From [Leptolyngbya] sp. JSC-1 (GTDB lineage Bacteria; Cyanobacteriota; Cyanobacteriia; Elainellales; Elainellaceae): DNA of 64,000 nucleotides. The DNA is taken from assembly GCA_000733415.1 (NCBI GenBank), contig KL662191.1:5144341-5208340 (forward strand). The letters are read 5' to 3'. Under the pieces are notes generated by a model. That model did not search any database, was not told the DNA's origin, and saw nothing but the letters and a program-made list of their open reading frames with translations. A program made the position numbers and the translations under genes. Below are positions 1-8,453 of this stretch, one piece after another (the first letter of the stretch is position 1; the number at the start of each line of letters is the position of its first letter).

Positions 1-28
1 TGTACTAACAGACCGAGGGCTTGACCTC
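1..28 (+). rRNA. rrl: 23S ribosomal RNA, 3' end (partial)
   Basis: The first bases match the conserved 3' tail of cyanobacterial 23S rRNA (the tract around gaccgagggcttgacc), whose last bases pair with the 5' end of the molecule. Only the tail is inside the window. The 5S gene follows 87 bases later on the same strand, the normal rRNA operon order. Confidence 0.85.
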
Positions 29-115
29 ATTACATTGGTAAATTAAGTTCACTATGCAGCCTTCAGGGTTCAACCCAAATGATGCAATTAGCAACTAGTT
101 GAACTCAACCGCTTT

Positions 116-232
116 TCCTGGTGCCTATGGCGGTGTGGACCTACGCTCATCCATCCCGAACTGAGTGGTGAAACGCACCCGCGGCGAAGATAGTTGGAGG
201 GCTGCCTCCCGCAAAAATAGCTCGGTGCCAGG
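116..232 (+). rRNA. rrf: 5S ribosomal RNA
   Basis: The segment begins tcctggtg and ends with its partner ggtgccagg, closing the 5S terminal helix. The interior carries the canonical 5S core (ccatcccgaactgag followed by gtgaaac) and the ggcgaagatagttggagg tract typical of cyanobacterial 5S. Length is about 117 nt, as expected. It lies directly downstream of the 23S tail and is followed by a terminator. Ends are set by the helix and may be off by one or two bases. Confidence 0.95.
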
Positions 233-246
233 TGATTCATAGAAAC

Positions 247-282
247 AAAAAGCCTTGTGTTGAAATAGACATGAGGCTTTTT
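247..282 (+). terminator. rRNA operon terminator
   Basis: Inverted arms aaaaagcct and aggcttttt enclose an 18-nt loop about 15 bases after 5S. The T-run of the right arm gives an intrinsic terminator that fits the end of the rRNA operon. Confidence 0.75.
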
Positions 283-380
283 GCTATAGATGGTGTGCTT
301 ACAGCGCTTAATTCAAGGTGGGTTATTAGGATGGAACTCTGAACGGTAGAATTCCAAACAGCTGAGTTAATTGGCTTCAG

Positions 381-830
381 TCAATCGGGTAGGTTGATCG
401 AGCAATGCTCTGCCTCGCTGATGTTGCCGCAAACTCTTTTCCAAAGTGGATGGGATTTTCCTTGCTGACGAATCTTTAGAACCTGTCTTTCTAAACGGCG
501 TAGGTAGTGGGGCGAAATTCCGAATAGGATGTTGTGGCTTTGCCAAAGTAGGGTGGTTAAGGTCAGAACAACACACAGGGTTAGGCCAATGGTTGCAAGT
601 GGATTGTAGATAAGGCTATAGCGAACTGCAGTCCAGGTGAAGTAGTCTAACCAGAGCGAAACTTCGTGTCTTAAGCTCCATAAACTTAGGGGAGCTATGG
701 TGAGCCATAGACAGGCAATCAAAACCCAGCGACTGTGGAGTATGTGTCGATAGAGTTGCCATACTTGCTGCTGAAGGGTTGGATCAAATGAGTTGTCGGT
801 TGTGCTCGATTCAAAATTAAAGTTTGTCAT
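381..830 (-). CDS. Small two-TM membrane protein of unknown function
   Basis: I do not recognise a family. The 149-residue product has a polar N-terminus, two hydrophobic segments at about residues 35-53 and 79-96, and a basic C-terminal tail (HYLRRLERQ, KHPLW-like) that probably faces the cytoplasm. It starts at an ATG at 830. It runs towards the rRNA terminator and is transcribed divergently from the long DUF4912 gene across a 237-base AT-rich gap that probably holds both promoters. It may be a conserved cyanobacterial hypothetical; nothing in the sequence points to an enzymatic role. Confidence 0.7.
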   Translation of the reverse strand: MTNFNFESSTTDNSFDPTLQQQVWQLYRHILHSRWVLIACLWLTIAPLSLWSLRHEVSLWLDYFTWTAVRYSLIYNPLATIGLTLCVVLTLTTLLWQSHNILFGISPHYLRRLERQVLKIRQQGKSHPLWKRVCGNISEAEHCSINLPD

Positions 831-1067
831 AGCTCGCCTGCGGAAGCTCTGTAGACCAGTTTACAAAGTCACTCGGCTTATTTTGGCGACTTAATTGATT
901 AAACCAGTTTAACTGAGTAGAACTAAACGATAAGGCATGGAAAATATCTCTTGAGAAGTAGTGGAAAAGTCTATCAAGTGGCAAAGTCTATTTAGGAGAG
1001 GGGTATATAATTAGCTCGTCTTTTGCAAAAATTAACCTTACTTGGAGTTGATTTACCCACTCTTTAG

Positions 1068-4000
1068 ATGATGTTGCAAAGAAAAAGCTTTTCTGTACTC
1101 TCCCTGGTGTTAACGTTAGCTCTTGCTGTGGCCCCCAAACCTCTAGCAGGCTTCTTGCTGGCTGATTCAGCCCATGCTCAAAACGCAACTCCAAGCTCCT
1201 TTCCATTACCATCATCAGTTCCTAATGGAACCACAATCCGGGTTGATGGTTCTGAAACCATGGCAGCTATAAATCAAGCTCTTAAACAGCGCTTTGAAGC
1301 TCAATATGCGGGTACAACCGTTGATTTAGCTACTCAAGGAACCGATACGGCATTGCAGGCAGTCCTGGATAGAACAATTGATTTGGCCGCGATTGGTCGT
1401 CCTTTGACCGATGCAGAGCGCAGTCAAGGGCTGGTTGAAGTTCCGATTAGCCGGGAAAAGATTGCAATCATCACTAGCGCCAACAATCCATTTCAAGGCG
1501 AACTGACATTCGAACAGTTTGCTCAGATGTTTCGCGGAGAAATTAGAGACTGGGCAGAAGTAGGAGGACCTCCAGGGCCAATTCAGTTTGTTGACCATCC
1601 GGAATCTAGCGATACTCGCAAAGCACTCAGCAACTACAGTGTTTTCAGGGCAGCTCCTTTTACTCCAGGTCCGGATACAGTTCAAGCCGCAGAAGACAGT
1701 ACAGCCACGGTTGTTTCCCAACTTGGGGAGAATGGTATCAGTTATGTCATTGCTAGTCAGGTCCTAGAACGGAATGATGTCCGAATTGTGCCAATGCATG
1801 GCACGTTGCCAGACGATCCTCGCTATCCCTACTCTCAACCGCGTAGTTACGTCTACCGGGAAGCAGCTAGCCCGGCAGTGCAGGCTTTTTTAGGGTACGC
1901 TACATCACCAGCAGGGCAACAGGCTGTTACAGAAGCCCAGGCCGCAGCAGTAGCGGCAGTTCCCCTTCCTGCAGCTTCTCCTAGTCCGACTGCATCGCCT
2001 AATCCAGCTGCATCCCCGGAAGCAGCTTCGCCTGCGGTACCACCAGCCTCACCTCAACCAACGCTGGCTCAAGACCCAAATGCAACTGCTACAGGCACGG
2101 GCGAGACGCGAGCAAACTGGTTGCCCTGGTTACTGTTGCCGTTGTTGGGCGTAATAGGGCTGTTGCTATGGGGATTGCGAGGACGAAGCTCAGGCTCAGC
2201 ACTAGACGAACCAGATCTTGATTCCCCATCGGTAGAACCACCGGCAGACTCGCCTACTCTAGCAGCACGGACGGGTTCAGTGGTAGCGGCAGATCGGTCT
2301 ACCTTACCTGGGCGCGCAACTCCAGCAGCCAATCCAGCGGCTGAGCCAGCAGTTGAAGCGGTAGCTACACCGGAACCAGAAGTCTCATCAGCAGAGATTA
2401 CATCGCCAGAAATTGCCTCATCAGGAACTGCATCGCCTAATCTGACTGGTCAGGTTGTGGCGGCTGGAGCTGGAGCCGCAGCGTTAGCTGGATTGGCTGG
2501 ATTGGCGGCAGGAGGTCGGAATCGCCGCAGCCGGATTGTGCTAACGCCTCGCACATCTGATCAAGGCTATGTCTATTGGGAGACCCCAGAGGAAGATAAA
2601 GCGGTACTGCGTCAACAGGGAGGCGAACAGCTCAAGCTGCGAATTGCTGATGTTACCGGGCTGGATTTGGAGCAGCCATTGCCCCAGTTTCAAGAATATA
2701 CCTGCACTGAAACAGAGCAGGATCGGTTTGTTGCCCTGCCCCAAGTTGATCGAGACTATTTGGCGGAGATTGGCTATGTTACGGCTGATGGGCGTTGGCT
2801 GATGTTGGCCCGTTCTGCCCCTGTGCGGCTGTCGGCTGCTTTCGCGGCAGCGACTCCGCCTACACCAATTCCTTCAAATGCCTTGGCAGAAGCGACTCCG
2901 GCTATACCAGTTCCAGAAGCACCTCCAGCTGCATGGAATGTAGAATCTGACCTATCGTTGACTGCTGAGGAACGAACGAGTGAAGAACCAGCAGAAGATG
3001 AAGAACTAACTGCGAGTCAGCCCCCAGTCATTGATGCTGATACAACTGCAACAGGTGCTGTGACTGGAGCAATTGCAGCTGGAACTGCCTCGCTACCGCA
3101 AAACGTTGAGAATGTTGAGGGTGAAACGAGTCAAGTCTATGAGCCAGAAGACTCTGCGCAAGTTGATATCGAGGCCACCAAATTTGATGTGGGGCAAGCT
3201 GATCTCTCAAGTGAAGTGTTGGCATCGGTGGATGAGTCCTTACCCGATTTGCCAGATGGTTATGGGGAGAGCTGGATTACATTGCTGCCTCGCGATCCGC
3301 AATGGGCTTATTCATATTGGGATGTGCCTGATCATCATCGGCAGACTTTACGACAGCAGGGCGGTCAGCGGCTAGCCCTCCGCTTCTACGATGTGACGGA
3401 TGTGGATTTGAATTATCAAAATCCGCACAGTTTGCAGCAGTATGAGTGTGACGAACTGGCGCGGGATTGGTATATTCCGGTTCCAATTAGCGATCGGGAT
3501 TACATCGTTGAGATTGGCTATGTGGCAGAAGATGGCCGTTGGCTGATGCTGGCGCGCTCTAATGCAGTCCGGATCCCCCCAATTTATCCGGTGGATTGGT
3601 ATGAAGAGCAGTTCATCACGGTTGATTGGAACGATGAGTTGGAGGGGCAAACGTTCTTAGAGCTGGCTCCACCGGGTCAAAAGGGCAGGTTTGATCGATC
3701 CATTTACGACCGCATGTTTGACTTGGCTGAATCGGCTGAAGCTCAACGCATGGCTAGCTCGCTGTACGGCTCGATGCAGCAAGTTCCCCAAGAGGCGGTC
3801 AGTTCGTTTGCACTGGCTGCTGGTTCGGGAGCAGGAGTTCCGACAGCGTCGGGTGTGGGCATGTCGGGTGTGGGCATGTCGGGTGTGGGCATGTCGGGTG
3901 TGGGCATGTCAGTTCCCACAACATCTGGGATTGGCATGTCGGGAATTGGACTGTATGGCCTTTCAGGTGTGGGCATGGCGGTTCCTACGATGTCCGGTAT

Positions 4001-4712
4001 GGGCATGTATAGCTTGTCCGGCGTGGGCATGGCGGCTCGCACTGAGTCGGGAATTGGCATGATGTCTGGCATAGGGATGTACACGACCTCTGGTATGGGT
4101 ATGTACACGACTTCCGGTGTGGGCCTGTACAGCATGTCCGGTGTAGGGATGTACACGGCTTCTGGTATGGGCATGGCGATTCCTACGATGTCGGGCGTAG
4201 GAATGTATAGCCTATCAGGTGCAGGCATGATGTCGGGTGTGGGTATGATGTCGGGAATTGGCATGATGGGCATGGCGGTACCAACTGAATCGGGGATCGG
4301 CATGATGTCTGGCATTGGCCTGTACAGTATGTCCGGTGTGGGCCTGTACAGTATGTCCGGCGCAGGTCTATACAGTATGTCGGGGATCGGCATGATGTCG
4401 GGGGTTGGGTTTTCTGCCTCGATGCCGCCTCTACGTTCGCGCCGGTTCTGGTTAATTGCCGATGCAGAACTGATTGTCTACGGTGCTACTGAACCCGATG
4501 CTACGGTGACGATCGCAGGTCGGCCTGTTCAGCTCAATCCAGATGGTACGTTCCGCTTCCAGATGTCGTTCCAGGATGGGCTAATTGATTTTCCAATCAT
4601 GGCGGTGGCGGCAGATGGCGAACAAACCCGCTCGGTGCATCTCAAATTCGTGCGCGAAACGCCTTCACGCCACACTAATACAAGAGAAGAAGCCGAAGAT
4701 CGGCCGTTCTAG
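1068..4712 (+). CDS. PstS-like / double DUF4912 protein with SG-x-G-M repeat region
   Basis: A 1214-residue mosaic. Residues 1-37 form a signal peptide ending AHA-QN. Residues about 47-295 resemble the PstS/SphX periplasmic phosphate-binding fold (IRVDGSETM, the DLAAIGRPL segment). A Pro/Ala/Ser-rich linker leads to a TM segment at about 349-368. Two DUF4912 domains follow at about 487-588 and 734-838, each with a YVYWETP/YSYWDVP-type start and a YLAEIGYV-like core. Residues about 927-1118 hold about 25 copies of SG[VIMA]G[ML]. The end (1121-1205) is a compact domain (FWLIADAELIVYGATEPDA) often seen with DUF4912. The order suggests an N-terminal ligand-binding domain outside the membrane and a large cytoplasmic part. 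No clear Shine-Dalgarno precedes the ATG; a second ATG follows directly. Role unknown: phosphate sensing or an envelope-linked scaffold are guesses. Confidence 0.9.
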   Translation: MMLQRKSFSVLSLVLTLALAVAPKPLAGFLLADSAHAQNATPSSFPLPSSVPNGTTIRVDGSETMAAINQALKQRFEAQYAGTTVDLATQGTDTALQAVLDRTIDLAAIGRPLTDAERSQGLVEVPISREKIAIITSANNPFQGELTFEQFAQMFRGEIRDWAEVGGPPGPIQFVDHPESSDTRKALSNYSVFRAAPFTPGPDTVQAAEDSTATVVSQLGENGISYVIASQVLERNDVRIVPMHGTLPDDPRYPYSQPRSYVYREAASPAVQAFLGYATSPAGQQAVTEAQAAAVAAVPLPAASPSPTASPNPAASPEAASPAVPPASPQPTLAQDPNATATGTGETRANWLPWLLLPLLGVIGLLLWGLRGRSSGSALDEPDLDSPSVEPPADSPTLAARTGSVVAADRSTLPGRATPAANPAAEPAVEAVATPEPEVSSAEITSPEIASSGTASPNLTGQVVAAGAGAAALAGLAGLAAGGRNRRSRIVLTPRTSDQGYVYWETPEEDKAVLRQQGGEQLKLRIADVTGLDLEQPLPQFQEYTCTETEQDRFVALPQVDRDYLAEIGYVTADGRWLMLARSAPVRLSAAFAAATPPTPIPSNALAEATPAIPVPEAPPAAWNVESDLSLTAEERTSEEPAEDEELTASQPPVIDADTTATGAVTGAIAAGTASLPQNVENVEGETSQVYEPEDSAQVDIEATKFDVGQADLSSEVLASVDESLPDLPDGYGESWITLLPRDPQWAYSYWDVPDHHRQTLRQQGGQRLALRFYDVTDVDLNYQNPHSLQQYECDELARDWYIPVPISDRDYIVEIGYVAEDGRWLMLARSNAVRIPPIYPVDWYEEQFITVDWNDELEGQTFLELAPPGQKGRFDRSIYDRMFDLAESAEAQRMASSLYGSMQQVPQEAVSSFALAAGSGAGVPTASGVGMSGVGMSGVGMSGVGMSVPTTSGIGMSGIGLYGLSGVGMAVPTMSGMGMYSLSGVGMAARTESGIGMMSGIGMYTTSGMGMYTTSGVGLYSMSGVGMYTASGMGMAIPTMSGVGMYSLSGAGMMSGVGMMSGIGMMGMAVPTESGIGMMSGIGLYSMSGVGLYSMSGAGLYSMSGIGMMSGVGFSASMPPLRSRRFWLIADAELIVYGATEPDATVTIAGRPVQLNPDGTFRFQMSFQDGLIDFPIMAVAADGEQTRSVHLKFVRETPSRHTNTREEAEDRPF
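3848..4420 (+). repeat. Coding tandem repeat, SG-x-G-M units
   Basis: Inside the DUF4912 gene, about 570 bases are built from 15-base units encoding S-G-V/I/M/A-G-M/L. The first four copies are nearly identical in DNA (tcgggtgtgggcatg). Later copies are spaced by short inserts such as VPT-x-SG, YSMSG, YTTSG or MSG. I count about 25 units. The near-identity of the first copies suggests recent expansion by slippage or unequal recombination. Confidence 0.95.
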
Positions 4713-4870
4713 GTCTGCCAGATGCTCAACTAGCAAAATTGACTACCCGGAGATGGAGCAATTACCAGCGCGTATCAAAGAAACTGCTGAAATTGATGCT
4801 CCATTTTCTGCCCTAATTATTATTATTTGATTAGGGATTATTTTTCTATGGTTGTTCCGGGAGCATAACA

Positions 4871-5644
4871 ATGCCTAGAAGCTGGTGGTTGATTAGCATC
4901 GCAGGGATTCTCTTAGCTTCGGGTTGCGCTAGCAAAACTGCCTCCAAACCGCCTGCAGACTCTCAGCCAAGCGCTAGTGCGACTGCTCCAGCTATCCCCT
5001 CAACGGATGCTGCTCAATCTAACGAAGCTCCAGGTCAAGCGTTGACGGCTAAAGATTTCTTTCCCGATCCACTTGTGGCTGGTTCAACCTCAGTTCGGCC
5101 GTTGCCCATGCCCAATTTAATTCCTCCCACCGCTTCTCTGGAACGGATTCCTCAGGTGGATAGTGGACGGCCCGATCCGTTTGCTTCTCTGGATTATGCC
5201 CCGGCTGTTACTGTAGTGCGGTCAAAATCCAGTCCTGCTCCGGTTCCAACCGCTTCTGTAATTCCAACTGCTCCTGTGGTAACGACTGCCCCTGTGCCCC
5301 AAGCTCCGCCGATTGTGCCGCTACCGCCGTTAGTTCCGGCTCCCACTAGTTTGTCGCCGCTGCCATCGGTGAATATGTCTAGCCCAGTTGCACCCCGGGA
5401 AAGCACAGCGGAAACGATTGAGATTAGCGGTGTGATCGAAGTGGGTGGCAAAACCAACGTGATTGTAAAAGTGCCGGAGGAACACACGAGCCGCTATGTG
5501 ACGGTGGGGGATCGGCTAGTCAATGGTAAGGTTTTAGTTAAGCGAGTGGAGATGGGATTGGAACCCGTTGTTATCCTAGAGCAAGGAGGTCGGGAAATTG
5601 TGCGGTCGGTTGGTTCAAGCAGTGCTTTGATTGGGGCGCTGTAG
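4871..5644 (+). CDS. Pro-rich lipoprotein with conserved C-terminal domain
   Basis: A 257-residue protein with a lipoprotein signal: a basic start, a hydrophobic core and the lipobox LASG-C at residues 17-20, so it should be lipid-anchored in the envelope. Residues about 21-165 are low-complexity and rich in Pro, Ala and Val. The last 75 residues form a compact beta-rich domain (ISGVIEVGGKTNVIVKVPE, then RYVTVGDRLVNGKV and VILEQGG). That domain resembles the conserved C-terminus of PilP-like or secretion-accessory proteins, but I cannot assign it. It lies 158 bases after the DUF4912 gene on the same strand and may share its transcript. Confidence 0.85.
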   Translation: MPRSWWLISIAGILLASGCASKTASKPPADSQPSASATAPAIPSTDAAQSNEAPGQALTAKDFFPDPLVAGSTSVRPLPMPNLIPPTASLERIPQVDSGRPDPFASLDYAPAVTVVRSKSSPAPVPTASVIPTAPVVTTAPVPQAPPIVPLPPLVPAPTSLSPLPSVNMSSPVAPRESTAETIEISGVIEVGGKTNVIVKVPEEHTSRYVTVGDRLVNGKVLVKRVEMGLEPVVILEQGGREIVRSVGSSSALIGAL

Positions 5645-5734
5645 ACTAACATTTAGGCTGACATTTGCAGATGAGCTGCTAGCCGATCTCTCCTACACGC
5701 TACCTCTGTCCACTTTGTTTAATGATCGGCCTGT

Positions 5735-6295
5735 ATGACACAGCCATCTCCAGATTGGAATTCATCCTCACCCTCAAATAAACTCTCTTCTGCAAGAGTC
5801 AGTGCAACTGCTAAACGCGGTTCTGAGTCGCGCAGTCTGAGTTTGCAGGATAGCTATATTTGTCCGGTTTGTCGTCATGGGCAGATCTCGGCCTTAACGC
5901 TGATGGATGCCTTTGCCTGTAACTTTTGCCGCCATATTTTTACGGCTAATCTACAGAACCAAACCGTGCAGGTTGTAGACAGTTCCCAACCTCTGACCTG
6001 GCGCTGGACTGGGCGCAATTGGCAATCTACCTATCGCGATGATCCGAGCTTAACCGCCGTGGTTTGGTTTGCTAGCATTGTGCTCGTGTTGCTGCCGGCC
6101 TCGATTGTGTGGCTAATGGCGTTTTTATTTCCGCCTTTGCCGGGTAGTGTGTTGTCTTGGTTTCCTAGCGTTTGGTTGGGCTGCACCTTTGGCATTCACC
6201 TGCTGATGGTGGGTTGGTTGCTGGCAGAACATTACCAGCTCCCCATCTATATTGCCAGTCGAGTACGGCTACGGGAATGGCTAGGGCGTCGGTGA
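5735..6295 (+). CDS. Zinc-ribbon membrane protein, unknown function
   Basis: The 186-residue product has a polar N-terminus, then a treble-clef-like Cys pattern: CPVC at about residues 48-51 and CNFC at about 67-70, about 16 residues apart, which could hold one zinc. Two hydrophobic segments follow at about residues 107-130 and 140-163. The stretch between the Cys box and the TM helices (LTWRWTGRNWQS) is Trp-rich. It resembles conserved cyanobacterial hypotheticals with an N-terminal zinc ribbon and two TM helices. Same strand and spacing as its neighbours, so possibly in one operon with the lipoprotein. Confidence 0.8.
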   Translation: MTQPSPDWNSSSPSNKLSSARVSATAKRGSESRSLSLQDSYICPVCRHGQISALTLMDAFACNFCRHIFTANLQNQTVQVVDSSQPLTWRWTGRNWQSTYRDDPSLTAVVWFASIVLVLLPASIVWLMAFLFPPLPGSVLSWFPSVWLGCTFGIHLLMVGWLLAEHYQLPIYIASRVRLREWLGRR

Positions 6296-6441
6296 AGCTC
6301 CAAATGGCTGCAAATGCTCTGCTCCAGGAGTGGGATAGGGGGTAAGACTCCGTTTCAGCTTCGGCTTTGGCTCGCCTATCTTCGAGAAATGTGACAAAGT
6401 TTTGCCCACATTTGAACAGATTATCGAGGGGTGTTTTTGGC

Positions 6442-6933
6442 ATGAGTAAGCTGCAAGCGATTCAAATCGACGAAGATACAATCATTTATGTGGAAGCTAC
6501 CGATGATGTAGTTGCGCCTGAGGTGGTTGAACCAGACGCGGAAGTGCAGCGAGGTGGGGCCAAGGGCAGCTTTGGCCGATCGCCAGAGGCCCAAATTGCT
6601 CAAAGTTTCAAAGCCATTGAGAGCACGATTAGAACCTACACAAAGTATACGCTGAATGCCTTTAAGGACGCGGCCTTGGCAGAGGTGGAGAAGGTGACGC
6701 TAGAGTTTGGCATGAATGTCAGTGGCTCTGGCGGGGTGCCCTATATCGCGGCTGGAACGATGGGATGCAACATCAAAATTACGGTGGAATGCGCTTTCCC
6801 TAAGCGTCAACCTGTAGCCAATCCAGCTCAGCAGATGACCCAATCGCGTGTTCAACCCTCTGTGCCTCCGCTACCTCAACGGCCTCAGCCAGCTATGCCT
6901 GTCAATCCTCAGGCCAATGGGGCCAATTCTTAA
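6442..6933 (+). CDS. Trypco1 (CU044_2847-type) family protein
   Basis: I place the start at the ATG at 6442 (MSKLQAIQIDED) rather than the upstream in-frame ATG at 6367, because the family normally begins a few residues before the strand IYVEA. The 163-residue protein has the alternating beta-strand and helix pattern of the trypsin-co-occurring domain 1 family, including a helix ending in KDAALAEVEKVTLEFGMNVSGSGG and the closing strand GCNIKITVECAF, followed by a Pro/Gln-rich tail. In other bacteria this domain accompanies trypsin-like or NTPase conflict proteins, but here no such partner is adjacent. Function unknown; probably a small binding module. Confidence 0.75.
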   Translation: MSKLQAIQIDEDTIIYVEATDDVVAPEVVEPDAEVQRGGAKGSFGRSPEAQIAQSFKAIESTIRTYTKYTLNAFKDAALAEVEKVTLEFGMNVSGSGGVPYIAAGTMGCNIKITVECAFPKRQPVANPAQQMTQSRVQPSVPPLPQRPQPAMPVNPQANGANS

Positions 6934-7023
6934 GCCAATTCTTAATCTGACCAGAAGTTTGGCAAAGATGGAGAGACTCTCTGTTACAGTCAGCATCAGT
7001 AACTTGCAAGGCAATGGACCGGC

Positions 7024-8439
7024 ATGAACACGACTGATTTAGCGTTCGCCTCTGCTTTAACCCAGGCGCAGCTGATTCGCAGCCGAGAGATTTCTCCATT
7101 CGATTTGGTGTCTCTCTATCTGGATCGGATTCAGCAGTTGGATTCGCAGTTGGGTAGTTACGTTACGGTGATTGCTGACCAAGCCCTAGCAGATGCCAAG
7201 GCCAAAACCGAGCAGCTTGCTGGATCTGAATCGCTATTGGATCTGCCCCCTTTTTTTGGGGTACCGATTCCCATCAAAGACCTGACTGCTGTGCAGGGGG
7301 TTCGCTGTACTTATGGCAGTCCGGCTCTGCTCGATAATGTCAGTGCCTATGACGATGCGGTAGTGGCTCGAATCAAGCAGGCTGGTTTCGTGATCTTAGG
7401 CAAAACCTCGGTATCGGAGCTAGGGTCACTGCCCTATGCGGAACCCGTCGGTTTGCCTGTGGTCCGTAATCCCTGGAACCTAGATCACACAGCGGGCGGA
7501 TCGAGCGGTGGGGCGGCAGCAGCAGTGGCAGCGGGACTATGTCCGATTGCGCAAGGTTCGGATGGGGGTGGTTCGGTACGGGGACCAGCTTTTTGCTGTG
7601 GGCTAGTGGGTTTGAAGCCAGCGCGGGGTCGCGTCTCGTTTGCTCCGGTTGGCGATCATCAAAGCGGAATTGGCGTGAATGGGGTGCTGGCGCGAACTGT
7701 GGCGGATGCAGCGGCGTTGTTGGATGTGATGGCGGGCTACGTAGTCGGAGACCCCTATTGGTTGCCGGATCCGGAACGTCCCTTTTTGCAGAGCGCCCGA
7801 CCAAACGCAACCACCAGCAGAGCCTATCGCATTGCCTACACCACTGAAGTTCTGCCGATTGGTAAGGCCGATCCAGACTGTCAGCAGGCGGTGTTAGATA
7901 CGGCGCATCATTTAGAGCAATTGGGGCATCAGCTAGAAGCCAACTGTCCAGATTTCTCAGGTTTAGAGGAACCGTTTGTGGTGATCTGGCGGGCGGGGGT
8001 GGCAACGGCAGGCTTACCGGCAGAGGTGCTGAGTCCCTTTAATCGCTGGTTGTTGTCGCAGCAGGATTCGAGCGGCACCTATCTGAAAGCAGTTTGGGCC
8101 ATGCAAATGGTAGCTCGGCGACTGGTAAGCTTTTTTGAGCACTATGATGCGCTGCTGTTGCCGGTGTATCTCCACCCAGCGATTCAGGTGAATGAGTGGG
8201 GAGAATTGCCGCCGGAGGAAACCCTACAACGAATCATCCATTGGATTGCGCCTTGCCCACCGGCAAATGCAACCGGCCAACCGGCGATTGCGATTCCGAC
8301 CGGACTTTCATCCACCGGATTGCCCGTTGGTGTGCAGTTGATTGGGCGTCCGGCAGATGAGGCGACGATTCTGGCTTTAGCAGCTCAGATTGAAGCAACC
8401 TATGGATGGCAACAGCGGCCTAGTTTTGCTGAGGTTTAG
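7024..8439 (+). CDS. Amidase signature family amidase
   Basis: A 471-residue amidase hydrolysing a C-N amide bond. The Ser-cisSer-Lys triad is visible: Lys in VPIPIKDLT (about residue 84), the cis-Ser in GGSSGG (about 160) and the nucleophile in GSDGGGSVRGP (about 183). The length is normal for the family. It could be confused with GatA of the Glu-tRNA amidotransferase; sequence around the C-terminus and the lack of gatB/gatC nearby favour a stand-alone amidase of unknown substrate. It starts at an ATG 90 bases after the Trypco1 gene and runs convergently into pyrB. Confidence 0.9.
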   Translation: MNTTDLAFASALTQAQLIRSREISPFDLVSLYLDRIQQLDSQLGSYVTVIADQALADAKAKTEQLAGSESLLDLPPFFGVPIPIKDLTAVQGVRCTYGSPALLDNVSAYDDAVVARIKQAGFVILGKTSVSELGSLPYAEPVGLPVVRNPWNLDHTAGGSSGGAAAAVAAGLCPIAQGSDGGGSVRGPAFCCGLVGLKPARGRVSFAPVGDHQSGIGVNGVLARTVADAAALLDVMAGYVVGDPYWLPDPERPFLQSARPNATTSRAYRIAYTTEVLPIGKADPDCQQAVLDTAHHLEQLGHQLEANCPDFSGLEEPFVVIWRAGVATAGLPAEVLSPFNRWLLSQQDSSGTYLKAVWAMQMVARRLVSFFEHYDALLLPVYLHPAIQVNEWGELPPEETLQRIIHWIAPCPPANATGQPAIAIPTGLSSTGLPVGVQLIGRPADEATILALAAQIEATYGWQQRPSFAEV

Positions 8440-8453
8440 TAAAGGTTGGGCAT

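Noticed and set aside
988..1215. 75-residue minus-strand frame
   Set aside because: Antisense of the signal peptide of the DUF4912 protein and its promoter.
3743..4393. 216-residue minus-strand frame with PDILYRP repeats
   Set aside because: It is the antisense of the SG-x-G-M repeat region and inherits its periodicity; no start site or family.
7373..8005. 210-residue minus-strand frame
   Set aside because: Lies fully inside the amidase gene, Pro/Arg-rich as expected for a shadow in GC-rich DNA.
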